NCBI RefSeq assembly: GCF_021134715.1
Contig: NC_060022.1
Coordinates: forward strand, 1,059,001-1,123,000
Direction of reading: 5' to 3'
Length of the DNA stretch: 64,000 nt
Source of the DNA: Daphnia pulex
Lineage: Eukaryota; Arthropoda; Branchiopoda; Diplostraca; Daphniidae
Below the pieces are notes generated by a model that ran no database searches, was not told the origin of the DNA, and saw only the letters and a program-made list of their open reading frames with translations. Positions 55,001-64,000 of the stretch are shown here, one piece after another (within the stretch, counting starts at the first letter, position 1; each line of letters begins with the position of its first letter). Position numbers and translations under genes: made by a program.

Positions 55001-58000
55001 CCAGCCCAACAGCGTCAACGAGTCGAGCGAGGACAGTTACGTCATGCAAATGCTGACCAGTCCGGCGTCGGTTGTCCAGCAGCAGCAGCAGGCCGCCGCC
55101 GCCAGTTCGTCGTCGCCCGTCACGTCGCTCAATCATCCGACGGGCCATCGGCATCTGACGCCGTCGTCGGCTGGACCCGTCACGGTGGCCATCAGCCCGG
55201 AAGAAGTTGCCATGCGAATGCTCGACTATTACACGGTATGTGTATATGCTGCTCATTTTTTTATTTCAAAATTTATTCCATGACGCAATTTGATTGATTT
55301 ATTCAAAATTCACTGTCGGGATGATGGGCGTGGTCGACGATGATGGGCAACGGCCCCCTTTTTTGAATTATGATTTTTCAAATTTCCCGCCATTTTCTTG
55401 ACACAGGGCGGAGACGACGAGGAAGTGGCCAAAGTGATGACTTTGAACAGCCTGCCCGTCCTGATCGATCCCATTATCGTGCTGAGGTTGTTGCATCACT
55501 GGATCCTGTCACGCAAGGTTGTCCATCAAGTGCAACCATCCAAACAACAACAACAACAACAGAAGACAACCACCACCGCCGCCACCACCAGCCAAAAGAG
55601 GCCGGTGCTAGTCCGACGGGAACTTTCGCTGCCGGCCGACGAGCGAGTCATCTCCCGACTGGAAGCCCAGCTACTCCCTCACGTAATTTGAATTTTTCGT
55701 TTTTTTTTGGCGGGAATTTTTAAAAAAATGTTTTATTTTGATTTGATGGCGACGGCCAATAGGTGGACATTTCGTTTGCCGATGACGACGACGGATCGAT
55801 GGAAGAGGTCCGGCTGGCCCAGCAGCAGCCCGATAAGGAATCGATGAAAAAGGAGGAAGAGAAGGAATGCCAGCGGCCATCAACAGATGATGCCGGGCAA
55901 CAAGAAGAAATGGCGGCCACGGCCACCACGGCAAGCGGTGGCCGTTTCAATCCGACCGAGGCCATTTTGGCCACGATGCAATTGTTGCCGCTACCCTGTG
56001 CCAAAGTCATGGCCGCCCGCTCTGGCCAGTCACTGGCCACTTTTATGACGGCCGGCGAGATTGAGCGCAACGTCTCGCTGGTCCGCTCCTACGCCGGCGG
56101 CGGCCATAAGAAGACGGACAGCAATTTGGCCGTTTTGGCGTTGCGACGCAAATCCAAGTCTCAGATGGGCCTCAACGACGCTCACGGGCGAGGATCGCCG
56201 GCGGCGGCGGCGGCGGCCACAAACCTGTCGGTCCGCGGTGGTGGTGGCCGTCCGGCAGCGGCGGCCGTGCCGCTCTGCGACCAGCTGGACGAGCTGCGCT
56301 CGTTTCAGCGTCAATTGCAGAATTTCCCGTCGCTGAGCGAATTGCAACGCCACCCGCTGGTGCCGCCCAGCAGCAGTCAGCACCAGAATTATTGGCTGGC
56401 CACCGGCACTTCCTCCTACTCGAATAACCGGCGCTCCCTGTCGCCGGCCACGTCCAGGCGTTGGCTACTGACGGACCAGCAGTGCCAGCAAGGTCTGTCG
56501 CTGGCCAACGTGATGATCCAGCAGCCGTCCCGCCAGTCGCCCATTAGTCGCTCAACTTCCCATTCCAGCAGCGACGAGAGCCGATCGGCCGGCGCCACCA
56601 CCACCAACGGCCGCCACCAGCACAACACCGAGTCCTACGCCCTGGCCATCCTTCAAATTGTCCAGGTAAAAATGAATCCACCAACTGTCCTATTGGCTGG
56701 CCAGTTGAACGGTGTTGTGACAAGAGACGGGCCAGTTGTTGGGGCCGCGACATGTTGCCCAATTATTTATCGACTTTTTCGGTGGGGGGTGGCGTGGTCT
56801 AATGATATCTCTCCCATTTTTTATTCCGGTTTTGTATCGACGGACGGAATATTGGATGGCAGGAATCGATGGAGCAGGGCATTGTCAGCGTCCGTGGCAG
56901 CGAATCGACGTGCCGGGAATTGGACGAGATGCTGGAATCGATCAGAACGGCGGCAGCGGTGGCGGCGACGGCCAATCAGAATATGAACGGTGGCGGTGGC
57001 GCCAGCAGCAGCAGCGACTCTGCTCCGGCCGGTTCTCATTGCGTCGTCGGCCGTCAAGTCGACGATATCCGAAACCGATTCATCTCCCCCGTAATTCTCG
57101 TTCGGAATTTCATTGAATTTTTAATTTCTTCCTTCAAAAAAAATTTAATTAATTCAATTAAAATTTATTTCAATTGCAATGCAATTCCATCCAGTGGCTC
57201 GACGGGAATAAAGGAGCGGAGAGCGCCGAGATTGTCCTGGACGCCGAATACCATCAGGTAAAGCCAATTACAAAATGTTGATCCAATTTGATTTGATTGA
57301 CAAAATTGCGGTCGGGTCCGTTCAACCCGCCGTGAAAAGAAACGGGACGAGCGGGTCGGATGAGCTGATGGCGTTTTGGTTTACATTTTGAAAATGAAGG
57401 GAGGAAGACATTGGGTTGAGTCGAATGTCTGTGTGTCGGGAATGTGTCGATCTTGCAGCAACCGAGTCATCCGATCCCCCCCGCCGACCAGCCGTGAGCG
57501 ACCCGCCCCACTCACGAAAAGTGGAATCGCCGTGCGACGTGAGCTGCGAAAAAGTGGAACGCTCAGTTTTGGGTTGTGTCATTTTTCATTTCAACGGACG
57601 CTGATGGTGGTGTATCGTCGCAACCGATTGCGACACATTTTCTCCCGATATTTCGGCCGGCAGTCAGTTGAAGGAGTTGAGAGACCCAAACTATTTCCCG
57701 CCCGGCAGCAGCTCATTTGTTGTGGGTCCTCCGTTTTGGAACTCGACTGATTGAAGCGATTGATTGCTCATTTGAATGTGTGACACGAGCGGAAGCCGAG
57801 TGAAACCAACTTTTGTCACGCGGGACTCACGTTCGTTTTTTTTTGTTGTTTTTTTTGTGAGCGGCGAATTGCGTCAAGAAAATTCCTCCCAACTGGCGGG
57901 AATTTTTGTTTTCATTTTATTTCGGTCCCGCCAAAAGTCCGCGAATTATTATTTTTATTTTTAAAATTTTCAAATAATTTATTTATAAATTGTGCCGATT

Positions 58001-61000
58001 GCCAAGTTGCTCGACTTGGCCATTTCGCTGTGTGTCTTACGTTACGCGTCCGCCGCTTTTTTTAAAATTCCCTTTTCGGAATGTTTTCCCTTTATTTTTT
58101 TGTGATTGATTTAAATTTTTTGAAATTCCCGCTCGCTGTTGGAATGCGTCCAGCCGTTGGGAAACGTCATAGTCGCAAGTAACATGACGTTTAAACCGAC
58201 ATTCCCCGCCGACTGATTTTTGATTTAGGAACTTTTTTTTTGGTGTTTCTTTTTTCCTTGACGGGTAACGATTGCCATCTAGCGGTGAGAATTAAAACCC
58301 TGGTGGGAATTTCCCAATCAGGTAAAAGGTGTTTTATTTGATTAAATCCCCTTTCTTTTTTCTTTTCCTTTCTACCTGAACAGGTACAAGAGAGAGAGAC
58401 CTAGAAAGTCTTGTGAAAAATCGAAACGGTAAAAAGGTTGGCCACACAGTCGACCTCGCATTCTATCCAGCCAAAGCACTCCTCCCCTACCACCCCCCAC
58501 CATAATTCCCCCCTCACCTGGAATGACATTTTTGTTTCCCTTCCATTTCTCAAGTTGAATCGCAGAAAAGACAAAATTTTAGCGACACGAAAACGTTTAA
58601 TAATTTATCACGTAACGGTACACACACACACACAGGTAATATAAACCAACTGAGAGGGTGGGGCTGTACATCAGGTGGGAGAGTGTGGGTGGGGTTGGAG
58701 AAACCGGGCCAATGAAAGTCTTAATCCTCGTCTCTTTGGGTTGAAGAAAGAAAGAGATATTTATATATAAATATACATGTACACACGATGGTGTCGCCAG
58801 CCAAGAAAAAAAAATCAACATTCCCCCATACCCCCCCCCCCCCCCTTCTCTTTTATCTTTTTGGAAGCGACTGGAGCGCCCCCATTGGCTCGGAATATTT
58901 TTTCTTTTATTTTTATATTTTTTTTCTCTTTTGGGTACGTTGATGATGACACAGGGTTTGGGTTGTTCCCAGTCAAACGCCAAGAGCGGAGCCAGCGGCT
59001 TCGCGTGGCACTTTATTCTTCCCAGTCGTCGTTGTCGTCGTCGTCTCTGGTTGTCGATCCATTTGGCCGTGGCTGGCCGTCGATTGTTGTTGTTGTTTGT
59101 CTTGTCGTCGACGACACCAGATATTTCAAAAAAAAATTCATAATTCCGGATATATCTTCATCCATCAATTCTTTCAACCACCCCAAAAGTGTTTGCCAGT
59201 TATTTCTCTCGGATTATCGACCACCAATTCGTTTTTCTGTTGTTTCAACCGGACACATTGACGTGTGAGTATATCTGTGGGGACCCACAATTTTTGAATT
59301 TCGATTGACTGTTGGTTTACTGGTGGTGGTATAGACGCAAGTTGTTGTTGTTAACCAGAAACTGGTTTGGGTTTTTTGGCTAACAAAATTGTTGTCACAA
59401 TTTTTTGGTCTTTTTTTAAAAAATCCAATTTGGGGAATTCGAATGGCCAATTGGGCCGAACGTCACACACGGTTGGATGGGCCTTGCATATTTGATTAAT
59501 TTCGTCTGCTAGAGCTGCTATGAATATAAAGGGCGTGTGTTTGTATTTTAATTTTAAATTTCGGATTTCCCCCCTCCCCACGACTGTGGATGACTCACTC
59601 ATTAGCCGAGGGGAGGTGGTAACCAGAGATAATCTGACCTTTGAAATGGGATGACGTTCGACTAGTTTATCAAATTCTTTTTTCCGGTTTTTTTTTGGGA
59701 CTACATCGAAACGTTTGATGCCAGTCCGGCTCCCCCTCCTAAAGTCTAAAGTCCGTCCATTTCCAGCAAATTTTTGAGATTTTCCTTGTTGCATCGATTG
59801 AGTTGTTGAAAACATTTCGGGAAATGTTTTTTTCCTTGTCTAGTTTTCCCGTCCGTCGCGTTTTGCTCCGACTGTATTTTTATGATTTATTCAAAACTAT
59901 GCAGTTACCAAATAGTTTGGTGCTGCGGCGCCGCTTGTGTCCGTCCGTCCGTTCTCCTTTAGCCGGCCCATCCATCAATCGCATCCGTGGAAACCGTTAC
60001 GAGTTCAGCAGGTTGAAAAAGAAAACAAATGCCGATCGGGCCGAAATGCGAGCAAGGAATGTGATTCATTTGTCCGGTTTTGTCTGGCCGGCTCCTATCG
60101 AACCTTTTTTTTTTGCCCAGCTCCTTCTAAAAACTCCACACGTGTCGTTAGATAAAATATGAAAAATTAAGAATTAATTAACCCGACTCCTTTTTTAGTT
60201 TCCTTCTCTCTCTACTCACGAACGGCCGGCCAAGGGAAAATCCAAAAAAAATCACGTACCTGAAAAAAAACCCAAAACTTTTGACGTCCACACGATCCGG
60301 TCCGTCAATGTCGGACACGAGAGAGAAAGAACAAAATGAACAAACACGAAAACCCAAAGCCCCCCCAAAAAAAACCTAAAAAAGAGAACTGGGCAAGATA
60401 ATAAAAAAACAAAATAAATAAAATGGAAGAGAGAGAGAGAGAAAAACCAGAACAACAATTCAGAAAAGGTTTGAAAGAGAAAGGTTTTATTTTCTTACTC
60501 ATTTTATTTTTTTCCCGTTTTTTCTCTCTCTCTCTCTGATGCGATGTGGAAAAACACAAAACTGGTTTCATTATTTTTATTTTTTCATTTATTTTTTTTC
60601 GGTTGGTCCGTCGAGTGATTGGGCCGGGCCGGCTCCCCCCCCTTCACTCTCGAGACTCTGCGTTGATGCTGACGGTCGATTTTTAGTGAGTCGAGTTGCG
60701 TCGTGTCGTTGGGTTCACCCCTCGTTTCCTTGGTGTTTTTGCCATTTGAGAAATGAGCGGAATTTTTCTGGCCAGCCGCTAGTGTGTCCAGCTCGAGCCG
60801 ATGTGTCGTCGGCTGCGACACCGGAATTTTTTTTCCCGTCTCGAAACCGACGGACGGACAACATTTTTTCCCCGTCTTGTCCAGCTGGTGCTTTTTTTGT
60901 CGGTTGTCCAGTTTTTTTTTTTTCTCTTTTCCCAGTCGTTGGCCGTGTAAAAATCAAATCAAAAACTGGGTTAATGATAAGCAAGAAAATACCGCGCGGG

Positions 61001-64000
61001 ACCAGCATCTCAGCCGAAACGATTTCTCTTTTTTTTTCTCTTTTTCTTTTTTTTCCACCGCAAAATAAATCTGGACGGACGGATCATTTTCTTCAAACGA
61101 CAAACCTTAGATCCGGCCCAGTGTGTGTCTCTGTGTTGTGTGTGTATTTAACAAGCGGATGTGTTTGAATTTTTTTCCCGTCGAGTTTCGGATTTCAAAG
61201 CGACACGCCCACCTGCACCTGCCCATTTTTTCTGAAATTTAAAAAAACAATTTTGTTTGGGGGGGAAATTCCGAAGAAAAAATTTTGTTGATTTTCCATT
61301 TCGAGACAAAATCGATGGGCCAAACGAAGAAGAAAGAAAAAGGAAAGAGGAGAATAATGAAATAATCGCCTCCGCCTCGGGCTGCTCTGCGTGTTAGTGA
61401 AAAAGAAAAGAAAAAAGAAGTTGTATAAATATCTAAAAAGGATCTGAAAGTGGATCACGTTGAACGGGAGAGAGAGAGAGAAAGAGACGGACATGTATTG
61501 GCCCAGCAAATGAAGGACAGCAAATGAACTATATATTTTCTCTGAGACTGTTACGTCGTAGTAGTATCATTTGATTATTGCCTTGGCTGGATACAACAAC
61601 AACCCACACAATAATAGTAACGGACGGTGGAGAACAACAAATAAATGGAATCGTGAACTGCTGGACAAGACAAAAAAAAAATGACGGCCAGTGAATTAGT
61701 GACGTCATTTTAGTTTTCTTTCAAAAGAAACAAATTAAATTTTTTTAAAAAATGGGCGAAAGCAAAACAGTTGCTGGCCAATCTCCCGGCGTATTGGGAG
61801 GTAAAGTGCGCGTCCAGCAGCAGCCAGCAGGGGGAGGAGGAGGCAGATCACGACGTCTGGGCATTTGTCACCATTCCGGCTCCATATTGCCGGCCCCTTT
61901 GCGACTCCTGCAGGATCTGGCCAAAGTGGGAGGAGGTCATCTTTCGCCTCCGTCTATCGTCATCTCGTCGACGACGGCCCAGTCGCCGGCCCTGCAGCGA
62001 CGCAACGCCATCATCCGTAAAAATAGCGCGCCAGCCAGAGCCAAGCCGTGGATTGAAATAGCCGGCCAGCAGGCCGCCATCAATGCCACTGGCAATTACG
62101 TCAATCAACTGCTGGACGTGACGGAAGCCAAACTGAAACAGCACCAGCAGCGATGCTCTTTGACGGCCGTCTCGCAAGGATTGTCCATCATTTCCACGCC
62201 GGCCGTTGTGGTCCTCTACGTCTCGGATCGACGCCCGTCTTTGTTATCCCGCCCGGCCTCTTATCGCAGAAACTCTCAGCCGCGCCGGCCATCGGCTGTC
62301 GATTGTCGTCCGGCATCTGCTGTCGACATCCGACCTCAGATTCCGTCGTCTCATCACCGACGTGGTGGTGGAGACGGGCCGAGTCGCCACGTTTCTTATC
62401 CGGCGACTCGTCGCGGAGTCCGTCGCTCCTCTTCGCTGTGGCGAGGACAACGCAGACGCTGGTCCTTGGGGCCGGCCACGTCTTGGATCCAGCCCAGCGG
62501 GGTACAAAATAACCTAAAAACCAACAACCAAAATATTTGTGATTGACTGGGCAACAAAATAACAGGGAAAAATCATCATCAGAAATGATGACATAGATGA
62601 TCTGCGATTTAATTCATTAATCATTAAGTTTTTTCAAGGGCCGGTATTTTGATGTGTGTGATGTGTGTTTGTTGCCCGGCAACGCTGTATAACGTGACGT
62701 GATGATTAATGTCCTGATTCTATTCCAATTTTGCTCATTTCTTTTCTTATTTTTGTGTTTTGGTTTGTTTTGTGCAGTTGCAGCGATTGGTGACGACGGG
62801 AGCTTTGCCGTGCAGCAAAGAAGAGGCCGCCTCTTTGGCCGCCATCCAGCTGCGATTACAAGAGTGTTTGCCCAGCATCAAATTGCCCAGCAGCTCCAAG
62901 TTTTTATCTCACCAGTCGTGCCACAACAACAGCAGCAACCCCAACCAAAACAACAATCAGGTTGGGCCCCTTTTTCTATTTTCTATTTGCTTTTGATTAG
63001 TTGGCCCGTCCCTTTTCTGGCAAATGCGCCCGTCTCTCTTTCTCTTTCTTTGATTTTTTTGCTAATGGATCGTGTCGTGTTTTGTCACCCGTGTGTCCGA
63101 CAGCACGTGCAGCAGGAAACTACAACAAGACTGGCCGGTACCGGGCCAGAAGCGACTGCAGCCGGAGGAAGCGCCCAGCTGCTTCATCTTCCGGCCGGCG
63201 GAGGCAGCAGCAGCAGCAGCAAGGACGACGTCGTCGGATCTGGCGTCGTTGTCGTCGCTGTGCCCAGTGTCTCGTCGAGTGCGTCCGGCGTCCGCTCGTG
63301 CGATGATTTGCTCTTCCACTCGGCCGGCGATTTAGCCAGTCGAGGCCGTTTCGGCGGCGGGGTCACATCCACCACAGCCGCCTTGGCCGTCCCCACCAGA
63401 TATTCGCTGTCCCAGCAGCAGCAGCAGCCGAATCGGCGCCCGTCCATTTTCCGTCGCTGCTACTCGTCGGAGAGCAATGCCATCGTGGTGCCCAGCTGGT
63501 TCTCCTCTTCATTTGGCACTCCGTCCGGCAGCACTAGCGGTGCAGCAGCAGCAGTGCAACAACAGCAGCAAAGTGCTGGGTCGACGGAATTGTTGGCCGC
63601 CAGCAGCTCGTATTCATTGGCCGCCGTCAGTCAGCAGCAGCAGCAGCAGCCGGCCGATGTGTGTGCCGGCAATGCCGTGCTGGCCGACGCCTTGGTCGAT
63701 TGTCTTCCGCCTTATTACTGGGAGGCCAAGCACATGCCCCGTCTCGTCAAAGTCAGTTTTTATTTTTTTTTAGCCGGCCAGACGGCCAGCTGGGCAAAAA
63801 AATAATTTTTTTTTTTCAAAAAACAATTTTGTGGGTTTGACACAGGAGACTAAAAGGAAGTTGTTTCACTCGTCCGTCTACGAGTCGGAGGCCCAATTGA
63901 AGCGGCTCTACGTCCAGACGTGCCAGCGGCTGCCGGCCTTCAATTGCCACCTGTTTCACGTCCGAGAAATTGTCAGCAATTTGCACACGAAGAAGAAGGT
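49082..64000 (+). CDS. Large ankyrin/armadillo-like/FERM-like protein, 3' partial
   Basis: Not assigned to a named family. Clear exons: 49082-50911, 50977-51345, 52779-53793, 54943-55235, 55407-55682, 55763-56665, 56863-57090, 57195-57257 (phases agree; 1659 residues so far). Then come an ambiguous exon around 61771-62501 and exons 62778-62960, 63104-63751 and 63846 to beyond the window. Residues 1-370 are low complexity (Ser, Thr, Gln, an acidic run, a poly-Pro run). An ankyrin-like unit (GYTALHWCAVQTPVPWPGVF, about 411-470) follows. Exons 2-6 carry long Leu-rich helices (QCSYHCLQILSARLLLYMAG) that look armadillo-like. The right end has GALPCSKEEAASLAAIQLRL and QLKRLYVQTCQRLPAFNCHL, typical of a FERM F2-F3 region. 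A membrane-linked scaffold is the likely role. The start ATG 49082 is the first in this open frame; upstream leader exons are unknown. Confidence 0.75.
50014..50064 (+). repeat. Poly-Gln/Pro tract in large gene, exon 1
   Basis: Mixed CAA/CAG units encode PPQQPPQQQQQQQQQ, followed by TTFYSAAEST. The mixed codons make the tract less prone to slip than a pure CAG run. Similar Gln tracts recur near 51087, 52993, 55537 and 63640. Confidence 0.8.
51346..52778. other. Long second intron of the large gene
   Basis: 1.43 kb between good splice signals (AAG|GTATTT and TTTTTTAG|TCG). It is AT-rich and distinct from the GC-rich exons around it. The only item seen is a 43-codon frame starting at 52236, listed separately. 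Confidence 0.6.
52236..52367 (+). other. Small Cys-rich open frame inside intron, THAP-like start
   Basis: A 43-residue frame begins MSCSTVKTVVLCCVAKGCK and ends PLPHSFVLSVMASS. The C-x4-C pair followed by a PLPHSF segment is reminiscent of the first part of a THAP zinc finger (C-x2-4-C ... FHxFP), but the downstream C-x2-H half is missing. It could be an exon remnant of a transposase-derived gene or chance. It is too short to call a gene. Confidence 0.2.
57258..61770. other. Long intron of the large gene
   Basis: About 4.5 kb after the donor CAG|GTAAAG with no family-like coding sequence. It is rich in T runs, poly-C (near 58832-58847) and AG/CT repeats (60429-60440, 60525-60538). A TGACGTCA palindrome lies at 61700. 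A leader-like segment ends in a donor at 59264 (ACGT|GTGAGT), which would fit an internal promoter; this is weak. An exon may be hidden here, because the frame of the next coding block does not follow in phase. Confidence 0.45.

Noticed and set aside
58777..59268. A 163-codon plus-strand frame in the long intron of the large gene
   Set aside because: It starts in poly-C and T-rich DNA (Pro and Phe runs) and shows no conserved motif; only its terminal donor-like sequence was kept as a weak remark.

Overview
The window looks like nuclear DNA of an arthropod, most likely a branchiopod crustacean such as Daphnia. The genes are intron-rich, many introns are only 55-80 bp with GT-AG ends, and the proteins belong to animal families. 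The species is inferred from gene style, not proven.

The first 27 kb is gene-dense. On the plus strand is a small two-membrane-span protein (400-865). On the minus strand is an AREL1-type HECT ubiquitin ligase with a filamin repeat (1449-5011, 13 exons, 916 aa). Head to head with it is the Ral GTPase-activating protein alpha subunit (6572-15258, 32 exons, 1933 aa). A CFAP157-like coiled-coil ciliary protein follows (16064-17810, 8 exons, 425 aa). Next comes a tandem cluster of three secreted single-Kunitz-domain proteins (19166-23141), each with two exons and its own TATA box and initiator. Then comes the second-largest RNA polymerase II subunit, RPB2 (23561-27360, 5 exons, 1174 aa). Exon chains for these genes were joined by hand from splice signals, and each gives an open frame of a family-typical length.

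From about 27 kb on the DNA is sparser and carries longer non-coding stretches with microsatellites and homopolymers. It holds a lysyl oxidase-like 2 type gene (31870-37305, 8 exons, 599 aa: two SRCR domains plus a copper amine-oxidase domain). After a roughly 11.8 kb stretch without recognisable coding sequence there is a very large gene that runs off the right edge (49082 to beyond 64000). It encodes a low-complexity-rich protein with an ankyrin-like block, a helical armadillo-like block and a FERM-like block, which I could not assign to a named family.

The genes do not form one pathway. They cover housekeeping transcription (RPB2), ubiquitin and small-GTPase signalling (AREL1, RalGAP-alpha), cilia (CFAP157-like), secreted protease-inhibitor-like proteins, and extracellular-matrix cross-linking (LOXL2-like). 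No CRISPR array, phage, operon or transposon was recognised, and no tRNA or rRNA gene was seen by eye. The points most worth a second look are the Kunitz pair with enlarged reactive loops, the unassigned ankyrin/armadillo/FERM gene, two GC-AG introns, a candidate cassette exon in RalGAP-alpha, and a ciliary gene in a lineage whose sperm may lack flagella.
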